Shown here: piece after piece, positions 12,360-23,645 of the stretch
Layout of the letters: each line of letters starts with the position of its first letter
How positions within the stretch are numbered: the stretch's first letter is position 1
Assembly: GCA_039566865.1 (NCBI GenBank)
Contig: CM076962.1
Coordinates: 8,550,743-8,614,742, forward strand
Direction of reading: 5' to 3'
DNA: 64,000 nucleotides
Origin: Aurelia coerulea
Lineage: Eukaryota; Cnidaria; Scyphozoa; Semaeostomeae; Ulmaridae
Notes under the pieces: generated by a model
What the model was told of the DNA's origin: nothing
The model's input: the letters and a program-made list of their open reading frames with translations, nothing else
Databases searched by the model: none
Made by a program: the position numbers and the translations under genes

Positions 12360-12446
12360 AATTAAATGCCCCCATTAGCCATGTTTGAAGAACGAGATCG
12401 TGCACTAAGCTTGCCTCAAAATTTTAGACTATTCTCACAGGAAAAG

Positions 12447-12604
12447 TTTCTCGAATCGACAAGAATATTAAGATACACGAGAGAATTCGCCTAAGTAGGC
12501 CTGCACGAGACTAGTGCCAGTCCCCAACCTCATATTTAAGCCTTGCTTCGGTCTAGTTTGGTGTCTTAGATGAAACAAATTTACCCTTGGCACAGTAAAA
12601 TCGA
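12447..12604 (+). repeat. Ngaro split direct repeat A1
   Basis: Matches A2 (19533-19687) with scattered substitutions; shares the blocks AGAATATTAAGATACACGAG and TTCGGTCTAGTTTGGTGTCT. It lies immediately upstream of gag and should hold the element promoter. Confidence 0.85.
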
Positions 12605-12630
12605 CGTCTTCGAGCTGCCACTGACAAAAT

Positions 12631-14596
12631 ATGGCTCAGCAACCACAGGCGGCGGACGAAATTAATCTTGATGATTTGGTGCCTGTGGCTGGTCTTCAAG
12701 AACCTCAACCGGTTCTCCAGGCACAAGAAATAGAAAGAGCTGCGCCACGTGCAGACGCTGCAGTGATGGTGAACGAAGCCCCGGCACCTGCAGTGCCTGT
12801 CAACGTTGAACCAGTAAGAACCTTTCTCGCATTTCTTTCTAGTTGTGCAATTTGTATTTCTCTTGGACCGCTATTTGACTGCGTGAGTTTGCTTTAGTTT
12901 TCCCCAGTCTGTCACTGTTTAGACCCTTTCATGCAAAAAGACCCTTCCAAGCGAATTTGCTGGGGGCGTTTCCTTTATTCAAATGATTTTTAAAAAGACC
13001 CTTCCAAGCGAATTTGCTGGGGGCGTTTCCTTTATTCAAAAATGATTCTCAAAAAGACCCTTCCAAGCGAATTTGCTGGGGGCGTTTCCTTTATTCAAAA
13101 ATGATTTTTCGAAAGACCCTTCCAAGCGAATTTGCTGGGAGCATTTCCCTTATTCTAAAATCATTTTGAAATACCCTTCCAAGTGAATTTGCTGGGGGCG
13201 ATTTCCTTACTCTAGATTATTTTGAAATACCCTTCCAAGCGAATCTGCTGGGGGCGTTTCCTTTATTCTAAAATTATTTTGAAAGTCCCTTTCAAGCGAA
13301 TTTGCTGGGGTTGTTTTCCTTTATTCTAGAAATATTTTGAAAGACCCTTCCAAGCGAATTTGCTGGGGGCTTTTCCTTTATTCTAAAATTATTTTGAAAG
13401 ACCCTTCCAAGCGAATTTTCTGGGGGCTTTTCCTTTATTCTAAAATATTTTGAAAGACCCTTCCAAGCGAATTTGCTGGGAGCGTTTCCCTTGTTCTAAA
13501 ATCATTTTGAAATACCCTTCCAAGCGAATTTGCTGGGAGTGATTTCCTTACTCTAGATTATTTTGAAATACCCTTCCAAGCGAATCTGCTGGGGGCGTTT
13601 CCTTTATTCTAAAATTATTTTGAAAGTCCCTTTCAAGCGAATTTGCTGGGATTGTTTTCCTTTATCGTTGAAGCGAATTTGACACATATTTCAGGCGAAA
13701 ATGCTTTCAGAAACAACTTTTCAGTGAATTATCCTGGGAGATATTCAATCAGTCTACAGTACTAGCAGATCTCAATGGCAGCATGTCTTTTGCTTTGTTT
13801 CACAGCAAAAAGATAATTCCTCTGGCACTTGGTGAATGGCTTTTTGAATGAAAATAGAATTTGTTTACGAAGTTATTGGAATGTCTTTAAGCATCCAATA
13901 TTTTAAACACAAGTCAATGTTTTCTGGCTTTTCATGCCTTCTAGAGAATCATATCAATATGGTCCCAGGATAATCCCAGCGGACCAAAAGGTAAATCAGA
14001 ACAAATGCACTTTTTGTCTTTTTAGGTAGTGGATTTGCAAACCCTCCTGGATAGACTGAGTGCAATAGAAGAAAAACAAAAGCCTTCTGTTTCTGCCCTA
14101 AAAAAGATTGTCGTACAATACACGCTTAGGAAGAAGGTGGATTTCGACAAATACAAAGCTCTAGAGCTCGTTGACCAACTAAGAACTTTGGCGATACAGC
14201 TAAAGGATGCAAAGGCCGATTATTTTAACAGCGTGCACACAATACTTCTGGATAAAATGCCACATTCCTCACCCGAATTGTTTAAGACTTACATCTTGTC
14301 TTTTGATTGGGGATCGTGACCTCGAAAAAATCATGGAGACAATCAATAAAGTTGACAAATCTCTTGCAAGCAAAACAGCACCCAGACAAGGTCAGCCTTA
14401 CCCACAGCCGTTATTACGCCCGCAATTCTATCACCAGAGATCCTTTGCCCCTCTACCCCATCAAACTTCTACCCTGCAGCCCCCAGTCTCCAAGATCACA
14501 CAGCATCATTTATACCCCGCACACCTTGGAGAAGCAGACATTGCAGTTATTGTGGGCTTGGAAACTATACTGTTCACAGCTGCTATAAAAGAATGA
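12631..14596 (+). pseudogene. Ngaro gag-like gene, two exons, frameshifted
   Basis: Exon 1 (12631-12813) starts at the first ATG after A1 and encodes an Ala/Pro/Glu-rich N-terminus (MAQQPQAADEINLDDLVP). A GTAAGA donor at 12814 and a T-rich tract ending TTTTTAG at 14025 bound a 1212-bp intron, and the frame continues in phase 0 at 14026 (VVDLQTLLDRL). Exon 2 is helical and charged, with a stop at 14317-14319 caused by an indel; coding resumes in another frame to about 14500. Near 14542-14583, back in the first frame, is a zinc-knuckle remnant CSYCGLGNYTVHSC: CX2CX4HX4C spacing with His replaced by Tyr (TAT for CAT). A capsid or nucleic-acid-binding role is inferred from family position. Confidence 0.7.
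12941..13666 (+). repeat. ~58-bp tandem repeat in the gag intron
   Basis: About 13 copies of a 53-60 bp unit built on CCCTTCCAAGCGAATTTGCT followed by GGGGGCGTTTCCTTTATTC. The array lies wholly inside the predicted intron 12814-14025. Alternating close matches (units near 13170-13290 resemble 13510-13640) point to a larger duplication within the array. Confidence 0.92.
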
Positions 14597-14599
14597 ACA

Positions 14600-15494
14600 A
14601 TAATAGATATTATTCAAAGAAAAATTGATAATCATTAATAAATTTTTGCATGATACTGCCGATTTTTGATGCAATGATGTCTTTCTGTTTTTCTCTCATC
14701 TTCGACTCAAGCTCTGTCAAGCCAAATCAGCCAACTTTCTAAGACAATTAATAGAAAGGGCTTTGGTCCTTTGGTCCTTTGGACTGTTCCGCCGTTAGAC
14801 TCATTATTTTCGTGTAGCTTCACTCCTTTAACTAATATCAACCCAATTTTAATGAGCGAAAGTGAATAAAGAACTTAAATCACGAGTTTATTCCGCGTTA
14901 CCGCTTATTTGTTTCAAGAATCTTCAACACCGTAACGATTTTTTCGCTAGTTTTTCCGCGCATTTCCATGGAAGCTTTTTCAGGCTAAAAGCGAAACTTT
15001 CTTGACTAGTCGGCATAGGCACACATTTGATATGGTATTTCGCCACCGAAAAAAAATCTATTCTCTGACGGTTGATCTTCCCGTGAACTTTTAGATTTAG
15101 TTTCTCGTAGAACTGAATTCGCTTTACTGAAAATGCGTCTTTGTGATGATAATGAATGATTTCGCCTGGATACAAAATATTTTAGCATTCTCTAAAGGAC
15201 GTCACGTAGCCAGCGCCTTGTATAACAATTCGCTCTTCTCTTTATCATGTGATCTTATATATAAAATACTGTTGCTCTTAGCCTCCTTTCTTAATGTTTG
15301 TCCAGTATCTTATTCGCTTTACCTTGGCCTACTTTTGCCAATCTGATTCTGCAGTCTCATCTCTTGGTTTATTCTAGCCAGGGGTCTAACTAAGGACCTT
15401 TATACTCGGTATCGTACTGGGTTCTGGGTAGACTAAGCTGAGGGCCTTTGAGGGTTCTTATCCTTACTCTGTTCTTCTCTCTTTCTCTGTCTAG
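14600..15494 (+). other. Probable intron / non-coding part of Ngaro
   Basis: No coding frame of the element is seen between the gag remnant and RT. The stretch ends in a pyrimidine-rich tract TCTTTCTCTGTCTAG (AG at 15493-15494), a good splice acceptor exactly where the RT frame becomes recognisable. The matching donor is not clear. Confidence 0.5.
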
Positions 15495-17692
15495 CAATCA
15501 TCTGCTCCTCACAATTTTGCAGATTACTTGTCCAAAGCCAAACTCAAGGATAGAAAGTTCATTCAATGGCACACTGTGGATCAAAGGCCCTCGAGCTCAC
15601 CTACCCATGACCCTTTCAAACTTGTAGAGTTTCTTTCCTCCGAGAATTGTAAAGCTAGGCCTAATGACGTCGTTATTAGAGATCCTGAGTATTTTGTCGC
15701 TGGGGAGCTACATTATCATTACGAGACTTGGGAACGCATCTTGCAAGGTTTTCATAAGCGTGATGAAATTTTGAGATACATCCGAGAGGGTGTTTCCGTG
15801 CATGATTTTTTCCAGCATTTTAAGGGAGATTCTAGAGGGAAGACATATGATTCATACCTCCCTCCTAAATCTTTCTTTCCAAACAATCGAATTTGTGATA
15901 AATTTGCGGACTTCATTTCAGAAACAATAACTGAAAGAGTCCAAAATGGCTCTCTCTCTATTTGGGGAAGGCAAGGGGAATGTGAACTCCCACACTTGGT
16001 ACTACCCATCACAGTTGAGCCAAAGAAACCTAGGATGTGCCATGATGAAAGATTCTTGAATCTTTGGATGAATACACCAAAAGTCTTTTTTGATCAGATA
16101 ACAGATCTTCCCCGTTATGTAGAGCATGATAACTATCAGACAAAATTGGATGATAAAAGCGGTTATGACCATATTTCTCTGAAAAGTGACAGTGAAACGT
16201 TTTTTGGTCTTTGTTGGCAAGGCTGGATCTTTGTCTACAATACTTTACCTTTTGGGTGGTCACCAAGTGCCTATGTTTACCATACTACTGGTCTGGGTGC
16301 GTCCCATTTCATTCGTTCTCATGGAGTCCCACTATCACAATACATAGATGACCGCCACATTGGTCATCTCCAGCCTCTCAATCCTCCAAAAAATACACTT
16401 TCTGCGGAAGAATTGGCAAATTGTAGTCTGCTAATAACAGCATCCATACTTGTTGCTTGCGGGTATTTCATCGGAATCAAAAGTCTATTTTCAAGCCAGT
16501 TCAAGCGATTCCTTTTCTTGGGTTTATCTCAGATTCAGTCAAACAAGCTTTCATCTTGCCACCAGAGAAAAAGAAAACATTCGCGACACTTCGAGATAGC
16601 ATCCTGCAGCCAAGAATGCTTTCTGTGCGTACTTTACAAAAGTTTGCAGGAAATGCAGTCTCGCTCAATTTGGCTGTACCGGCAGCTAAATTGTATACCA
16701 GGGAGTTAAACGCTAATATAAGCAAAGGGCTCCGCAGAAGTAAACCTGATCCAATGACAAAGGAGCTCTTCAATGAGATAGCCCATTGGAAATTTTTAGA
16801 CTCTTGGGATGGTTTTCTTCCCTGGAGAGAAGAGAAACACTTTCACGTAAAAATTACATCTGATGCCTCTAACTCCGGATGGGGTGGTATTTTGTCATTG
16901 CCCTTCTCTTCTAAGGAAACGAAAGGATATTGGTGCGCAGAGGAGAGAGACACACCTATAGCGGTGAGAGAAGCAAGGGCCTTAGTAAATACCATCGAGA
17001 CCTTCTCAACAGATATCTACAATGGACGGGTTGATGCCTATGTTGACAACGAGAATTTGGTGCATTTCTGGAACAAGGAAGGAGGAAGGAGTATCCCCTT
17101 AACAAATGAAACCAAGAGACTCTTCCAGCTTTCCTTAAAGTTGAACATCTCTCTGAATCTCATTTATGTCCCATCAAATCTCAACGCTGCAGATGCTCCT
17201 TCTCGTTATTCTTCCGATATCGACAGCACCCTTGCTGAATCAGCCTGGAAAGAATAGGAGACAATTTTTGGCCCCCACACTTTCGATTTAATGGCAATTC
17301 CGTCTAATGGCAGAAAATACAAAGATGGCTGTCAGTTGCCTTTCTTTTCACCTTTCCCGACCATCAGATCCTCGGGGGTCAACGTATTTGCTCAAGACCT
17401 TAGCCCGGCGGAAAACTACTACGTCTTACCACCATTCATCCTAATTGGTCTTCTCATGAAATTCATGAGGGGTGCTGGCATCAGAGTTACATTTCTTGCA
17501 CCAGATGTCTCGCCAAAGCAATATTGGTGGCCTATTCTCAATTCCATTTGCGCTACCCGGGTGAAAGTTGGAACAAAAGGCCAACACAATGTCCTCCTTT
17601 TTCCGCCAAAACTGAGGTTAAACAGGCATCTTCGGTCAATGCCTTCAAGAGCCATATTTAGCGTAGACTGCTGTGTAGATAATATATTTTAG
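15495..17692 (+). pseudogene. Ngaro reverse transcriptase-RNase H polyprotein, broken
   Basis: From the acceptor at 15494 the frame encodes an N-terminal region, then RT with NTLPFGWSPSAYVY and the catalytic SQYIDDRH (YIDD, about 16340-16351). RNase H follows: ITSDASNSGWGG (first Asp), REARALVNTIE (Glu), AYVDNENLVHFWN (Asp) and SNLNAADAPSR (last Asp), about 16850-17210. The C-terminal block MAIPSNGRKYKDG...VTFLAPDVSPKQYWWPIL, typical of DIRS/Ngaro polyproteins, runs to about 17650. Breaks: a one-base loss in an A run near 16480 moves the frame, an in-frame TAG stands at 17255-17257, and a LINE 3' end interrupts the end. Copying of the element RNA is the family role; this copy cannot make it. 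Confidence 0.85.
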
Positions 17693-17914
17693 ATACCCTG
17701 TAAATTGATTTCAACACTGATCATTATTTCTAACATTGTTTTTAATAGATTAATTAGACTTTGACATATTGTAAATAGGTTTTCTCTTTCCTTTGTATTA
17801 TATTATTATTATTGTATTGTATCGTTAGATGGAGGGCCCCTTGAAAATCAGCACTTGCTGAAGGGCTACCCTCCCTAAATATGTGAAATCAAATCAATCA
17901 AATCAAATCAAACA
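17652..17914 (+). mobile_element. 5'-truncated LINE 3' end with pentanucleotide tail
   Basis: Contains the 3'-end hairpin region GAGGGCCCCTTGAAAATCAG...GGGCTACCCTCC and a tail of (AATCA)n / (AAATC)n at 17885-17914. The same layout is seen at 39600-39672 (GGCCCCCTGAAAAGCAG...GATGGGGCCACC, ATGAA tail) and reversed at 22517-22625. It interrupts the end of the Ngaro polyprotein. Only a handful of LINE codons remain. Confidence 0.75.
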
Positions 17915-17990
17915 AGTCTCGCTCCTGGACCTCAAGACTGCTTCCATGGGATTTGTACGCATTTAGGATTGTTTTCTGATTCTTTTCCAG

Positions 17991-19328
17991 ATTCCATCAC
18001 AAGTTCCTAGAATCTGGAAACCCGTCTTTAGCTGCCCAGTTTGTACATATCCCAACGACTTTGACTGTAATTTCTGTCAAAAGTGTGGATTCAAAAGAGT
18101 CTTTGCAAGTCTACAGTAGTACAGTAGTAGATGTGGAAGCTACAGTAGTAGATGTGGAACCGGCACGCGTCAAAGCCAGACTCAACAAGTTAACAGTATA
18201 TCATTCCACTAAGCCATATAAAAAACAAAAGACATCTCTTCAGAAACAGCACGAATCCTACCTCTGGTCGTCAGAAGGAAGAAAAACCCTTAAAACAGCT
18301 AATCCGAATGTAAGCTTCCTTATATGGAGAGACAAATTTGGGAAAACGATCCTAGACAAAGAAAATTGCGGAAAAGCATCAGGAGCAGTGCTAACATGTC
18401 AGTGCATCAAGGTCTTGTCAGCCGGCACAGTAGACAACAACATCGGGAAACTCAGAGCCATATTTAAAGATATTGGAAGAGGAGCAACCTGGAACGACGA
18501 TCTACAAACTGGTAACCCTGCGGCACACCATACTGTTAACGGATACAAATCCATAGTATTAGAAGAGCAAACCATCGCCAGGACATTTCCTTTGCAAGCA
18601 ACCCCTATTTTCCTGGATAAACTAAAAAACTTCTCTGTGCTCATCTTCGCAGTATGGTTCAGACTCCCCTCATCAAGCCATCGCAACGGTACGTTTTAGC
18701 AAGAGATTTAGCCTTCTTTTCAGTGGATTTCTTTTCAGAAGATAGAGCGTCAGATCTTGGTAGGGTTAAATCTTCAGACATACTAGTATCGGCTGACGGC
18801 AAAGGCGTCATAGTCAACATAGTTTTCGGTAAAACCCTCAGGGGAAATGGCAATCTCATTCCCGACTCCTCGTTTTGCCCTGTGACCAACATCCGATATT
18901 ATGTAGCTCTGTCCAAGAAGATGTCCATCTGTTTAAGCCCAGGATACCTGTTCTGTGTCACAGACCAACATGGAAATATCAAGGAAGACCCTTTCACTGG
19001 GTCAGCCGTTGCAAATCGACTGAGAAAACATCTGCGGGATTTGAACATAGACGACGGTGAAACAATGCACAGTTTTCGAGGAGGATGCTCGATAACCCTG
19101 GCCTTGCTTGGAACATCTTCTGTCGGCGTCGCCAAACATGTCGGATGGAAAAGCTCAGAGATGGCATCTCATTACTTTCAAATTGACAAGGTAATGTCGA
19201 ATGCAGACCCAAGTTCAGCACTAGCGTCGTTAGCTTCGAACCCTCGGCTGGGAATTTCAACTGCAGAAAGAGTCGGCACTGAATTCAGGACAAGAAATTA
19301 TGTGAAAGGATATTCTCCGTTAATTTAG
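17991..19328 (+). pseudogene. Ngaro tyrosine recombinase with N-terminal zinc motif, frameshifted
   Basis: A tract TTTTCCAG ends at 17990 and the frame then encodes a zinc-ribbon-like motif CPVCTYPNDFDCNFCQKCG (18033-18089). A frame change follows into 18061-18699 and another near 18640 into 18654-19328. The catalytic domain has Arg in EDRASDLGRV, Lys in FGKTLRG, HSFRG (H-x-x-R), KHVGWKS and the Tyr nucleophile in ASHYFQID (residues about 31, 60, 139-142, 162 and 174 of the last frame). These residues define the tyrosine recombinase family, which integrates circular DNA copies. All catalytic residues survive, but two or more frameshifts break the gene. Confidence 0.85.
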
Positions 19329-19472
19329 TAACCTTTTTCTTTGGAATTTGAGAAGTTTTGGGTCTTTTCTTTTGAGATATGGAGAGGATAACTTTGTTTA
19401 ATTTCTGTCTTCGATCTCTGCTCTGGCTCTGTTCTCTATAAAAGGGTTACTCATTACAAGCGGATCATAAAA

Positions 19473-19528
19473 GAAGTCTTTGAAGCACTCGCCCTGTCTT
19501 AGTAGTTTTGGCAAAGAGAGAGACTGTC
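19473..19528 (+). repeat. Ngaro split direct repeat B1
   Basis: Matches B2 at 19746-19801, sharing TTAGTAGTTTTGGCAAAGAG. It abuts A2. Confidence 0.8.
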
Positions 19529-19532
19529 GAGG

Positions 19533-19687
19533 TTTCTCGAATTGACAAGAATATTAAGATACACGAGGGAATTCACCTAAGTAGGCTTGCACGAGACTAG
19601 TGCCAGTCCCCCACCTCATACTTAAGACTTGCTTCGGTCTAGTTTGGTGTCTTAGATGAAACAAATTACCCGGCACAGTAAAATTGA
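19533..19687 (+). repeat. Ngaro split direct repeat A2
   Basis: Second copy of A1 (12447-12604), placed between B1 and B2 as expected for Ngaro. Confidence 0.85.
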
Positions 19688-19745
19688 CCCACCCTCCTCC
19701 CTCAGTGGCAGCTCATCGGGACAGACCCTCTCTTTGTCATAATTC

Positions 19746-19801
19746 GAAGTCTCCTTCGCACTCGCCCTGCCTTAGTAGTTTTGGCAAAGAGAGAGACTGT
19801 C
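19746..19801 (+). repeat. Ngaro split direct repeat B2
   Basis: Second copy of B1; the element ends shortly after, at about 19819, where copy 2 of the host tandem repeat resumes. Confidence 0.8.
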
Positions 19802-20903
19802 CCTGTGAGAAAAGAAAGCTATCTATTTGCAATTGCAACTGTTTAATGCACGATTTATTTATATTGAAACGGCAGTGCCCCATAAAAAGCCCACTTGATG
19901 AAGCAGACCAGATTTCTTGATATGCATCAGAACTATTACATTAGATGTAGCGAAACCAGAGATGTAGAAACCGAGGATACTGAGGGAACGTGCCCCCCAA
20001 CATTTTGCAACAAACCAAACAGTGCCATTTTTGTCCCAGGATGTGCCCCATTTGAAGACCGATGCGTGCAGAAAGTCGTTTAATTTTGTTATTATTTACT
20101 TCATGATTTAGTTATGTTTACTTCTTAGTTTGTTTCATTGTGAAGGAAATCGGATATCTATCAGCATTCACACTATTTTCTTCTATATATCAAATTTATA
20201 CTGTCAAAAAGCTGATGCATATTAAAGTGCCCTCTAACGTCAAATTTTGAAAATTGCCTTGTAATGAGTTGGCAGCTCGATTAATATTAGGAGCAAGAAG
20301 TAATAAGCCTTAATGAGGAAATGTGAATTGGCAACTGCGCCAAATTTGATTGTTAGCCCAAAAGATCTCTGAATTGTTTTGATTGTGCACATTAACAATG
20401 CCTATAAATATCTCAAATGTTTCGCTAATTGTTTCGATTGTCATCAGAAATGATACCTATTGTTACAACATTCCTGATTCCTCGTACTATACCTATAAAG
20501 GTGTATTCCTTCCGGTTGGAGAAAAACACCTCCATAATGTTTTCATTCTTCAAACATAATTAAAGGCCCCCATTAGCCATGTTTGAAGAATGAGATCATG
20601 CACATAACTTGCCTCAAAGTAATTGAATATCTATTTGCAATTGCAATGCACAATTTAGTTTATATCGAAATGGCTGTATCCTAATAACGAGCCCACTTGA
20701 TGAAGCAGACTAGATGTCTTGATATGCATCAGAACTATTACATTAGATGTAGCGAGAGTCCAAAGACGTAGGGAACCGGGGGCACTGGTGGCACGTGCGC
20801 TCCAAGATTTTGCAACAAACAAACAGGTGCCCTTTTTGTCTCAGGATGTCCCCCTTTTAAATATCAACGCGGACAGAAAGTAGTTTTTAATTATGTTAAT
20901 TCT

Positions 20904-21113
20904 TGCTTCAGAGAAAAAATAACGTGGCCCCTCAGAGCTGAGAACAATCACAAATATAAAATTTGCCAGTTGCCAGATACCAATGGCAGTGTTCTCTCAT
21001 CACCGGGGCCAAAGTTTGGGATTTCAAATGCACTGGTCAAATGTGCACTCCCGCAGCAACCGAAATAGTTGGGGGTTAGAGAAAAATGTTTAGATTTTTT
21101 CTCCACAAACCAG
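20904..21113 (-). repeat. Direct repeat a (B2-like)
   Basis: Identical by eye to 21797-22005. Begins ATTCTTGCTTCAGAGAAAAA. Confidence 0.9.
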
Positions 21114-21204
21114 TGCACTCAATGTCCATGGCAGAGACAGACATCCCTGTCATGAAATAAAGGAGCATGGTACGATTTTAGCTTAGGTTGTGGGTGGGCG
21201 GGTG

Positions 21205-21796
21205 AAAGAAATCGCAAAACCTTACGAAATGCCAGATCTTTACCACGCCTTTCTGCTTTGCCTCCAATGTCCAAATTCGAAGGCAACTTGACACAATTTT
21301 GGCTTTTAAACTGAATGCGAAAACCAAATCGAAAGATTTCCAAATCTATTGTCTACAAAACGCATACTGCGAAAGATTGACTGCTTTGTTGGTCAACCTA
21401 TTTCTACGCTTCTGGTAAAAGTATTCTTTTAAAAACCAGCCAAATGCGAGGCAAGCAGTGTTCCAAATAATTCAAAAAGTGAATAAACAATCTTCTGGGA
21501 ATTGAGTGATACGTGTTTTTACGCATGTAACAACGAACAAAATTACGAATCACCGAGCACAAAGACTGATTGCTGAAAAGTTTTCGTTTGCAAAAACAAC
21601 AAGACGCAATGCATGCAGCGTGCTAAATTATTAGAAAAGTGAATAAAACGATCTGCTGATAATTGAGGGATACGTGTAGTTACGCACATCATAGCCAAAT
21701 GAATCGTAACAAGGTTGTGGGACACCTTTATAAACGAACGCTCGCAGCATCTTCCGCGAATTAACTGGGATAAAAATTTCATTCTTATCCCTATTT
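21205..21796 (-). repeat. Direct repeat b (A2-like)
   Basis: Identical by eye to 26428-27016. It contains two imperfect internal copies of a motif around GTGAATAAA...GATACGTGT...TTACGCA (near 21475 and 21640). Frames at 21543-21782 and 26764-27003 are the same because the DNA is the same. Confidence 0.9.
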
Positions 21797-22005
21797 AATT
21801 CTTGCTTCAGAGAAAAAATAACGTGGCCCCTCAGAGCTGAGAACAATCACAAATATAAAATTTGCCAGTTGCCAGATACCAATGGCAGTGTTCTCTCATC
21901 ACCGGGGCCAAAGTTTGGGATTTCAAATGCACTGGTCAAATGTGCACTCCCGCAGCAACCGAAATAGTTGGGGGTTAGAGAAAAATGTTTAGATTTTTTC
22001 TCCAC
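21797..22005 (-). repeat. Direct repeat a' (B1-like)
   Basis: Second copy of 20904-21113, directly abutting repeat b. Confidence 0.9.
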
Positions 22006-22154
22006 CACAGAACACATGTGTTCCCCCAACCCCCAAATATCCGAGAAAAAGAATGTAGCCTCCCGGACCCCTACCGAAGATGAGAGAACACCCCATGCTG
22101 GCATTTCTTGTTTGGCTCGCCCAGCTCGGCTTAGCCTCTTTAGATAAAATTTGC

Positions 22155-22495
22155 TTTTAGTTTTTATGCACAAAGTAAACTGAGTAAGATTTCTTTGTTT
22201 TATCGCTCTGCGAGAAGTGAAAAAACATTCGCAAGGCAACATCTAAACTCACACGATTGCCAAAATACCGCTATAAACGAAGTAAACTGAGTAAGATTTC
22301 TTTGTTTTATCGTCCTGCGAGAGACGAAAAAACATTTGCAAGGCACATCTAAACTCACACGATTGCCAAAATACTGCTATAAACCAAGTAAACTGATTAA
22401 GATTTCTTTGTCCCATCGTCCTGCGAGAAGTGAAAAAACATTTGCAAGGCAACATCTAAACTCACACGATTGCCAAAATACCGCTATAAACAGGT
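22155..22495 (+). repeat. ~115-bp tandem repeat
   Basis: About three copies, each with AAGTAAACTGAGTAAGATTT, CTTTGTTTTATCG and CTCACACGATTGCCAAAATA. Inside the interior of the split-repeat element. Confidence 0.85.
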
Positions 22496-22516
22496 AACCA
22501 CCTCATCTTGATGGCC

Positions 22517-22625
22517 ATTCTAACATGATTCCAATTTGATTTGATTTGATTGGATTTAATTTCTTTAGGCATGGTGGCCACATCAGTCAAAGGACTGATT
22601 TACAGCGGGCCGTGCAATCATCTTC
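22517..22625 (-). mobile_element. LINE 3'-end remnant
   Basis: On the minus strand: a GGCCCGCTGTAAATCAGTCC...GATGTGGCCACC hairpin region followed by an (AATCA)-type tail (plus strand TTTGATTTGATTTGATTGG). Same layout as 17652-17914 and 39600-39672. Confidence 0.6.
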
Positions 22626-23019
22626 CATTGCTGTTGTTGTAAACTTATTTGAATTTGATATCAATCCACCATAAACAGAGGATGGTAAAGGGGGTGAAGA
22701 TCACGAATCACGAAAATAAAATGTTCAATTTCACAAAGAACATAGCGTTTACTCGTTTAAAGTCAATAAACACTGGCTTTTCGCGTTTCACGAGAAGAAA
22801 ATATGGCCAAAAATATTGCAGATCGCGTTTCACGAAATACCCTTTACAACCCTCTAAACAGGAACTCACCTCATCTTGATGGTTACTTCAATTATCTTCC
22901 GCCATAAAAACAGGCAACCACCTCATGGATGGCTATTTCATTAACTTAACTTAAGGTAAACATCTCATCTCAATGCTCACCAGGCAACCATCTCATCTCA
23001 ACGACTGCCTAATTCGCTT

Positions 23020-23645
23020 TGGGCTACAACCAACTTAATGGCACCCAATTAACTTTATTAACTTTGGGCTACAACCAACTTAATGGCACCCAATCAACTT
23101 TATTAACTTTGGGCAACAACCAACTCAATGGCACCCAATTAACTTTGTAAACTTTGGGCAACAACCAACTCAATGGCACCAAATTAATGCTGGTAGGAAA
23201 TTTCTTAAAGTTTTGCGCCATTTTGCTAGCAACAGTTTATGTGTTTCATATACTCACAATGCTGGAAGTGTAGAACTAATTCAGCTTGTTAAGAGGGCTC
23301 CCAAATTACTTAGTAAGATCTCAAAAACCAGTAAATAACATAATTTGCACTCAGAATAATTTCCAAAGAATTGATATAACTGTACACTGACAAAACATTT
23401 TGCAAATTACAAAAGTTTCTTAGCTTTTTCAATTCAGATCGGGATGTTTTTTAACTTTCGAAAAAATTGAGCCTTCCGTTTCTTATAAGCGGCACCCAAT
23501 TAACTTTATTAACTTTAGGCTACAACCAACTTAATGGCACCCAATCAACTTTATTAACTTTGGGCAACAACCAACTCAATGGCACCCAATTAACTTTGTA
23601 AACTTCGGGCAACAACCAACTCAATGGCACCAAATTAACTTTGGA
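23020..23645 (+). repeat. ~45-bp tandem repeat in two blocks
   Basis: Units of AACCAACTTAATGGCACCCA plus ATTAACTTTATTAACTTTGGG recur about four times at 23020-23190 and again at 23490-23645. Confidence 0.88.

Larger units (their letters stand above)
12421..19819 (+). mobile_element. Ngaro-type tyrosine-recombinase retrotransposon, degenerate
   Basis: Order on the plus strand: repeat A1 (12447-12604), gag, RT-RNase H, tyrosine recombinase, repeat B1 (19473-19528), A2 (19533-19687), B2 (19746-19801). Split direct repeats A1-ORFs-B1-A2-B2 and a recombinase after RT-RH are the hallmark of Ngaro elements; DIRS proper places the recombinase differently and adds a methyltransferase, absent here. 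The outer edges carry TTCTCACAGG and its reverse CCTGTGAGAA. All three genes contain frameshifts or stops, so this copy is inactive. A1 and A2 differ at several sites, which suggests an older insertion. Confidence 0.85.
12381..20557. repeat. Tandem ~1-kb repeat, copy 2 (with Ngaro element inside)
   Basis: The left remnant (12381-12420) and right remnant (19820-20557) together match copies 1 and 3; the Ngaro element separates them. In copy 3 the junction reads GCCTCAAAGTAATTGAATATC without interruption, giving the approximate empty site. It has also lost about 200 bp relative to copy 1 near 20230. Confidence 0.75.

Noticed and set aside
12941..13666. CRISPR-like array
   Set aside because: Repeats and spacers are equally conserved tandem units in a eukaryotic retroelement intron; no cas genes.
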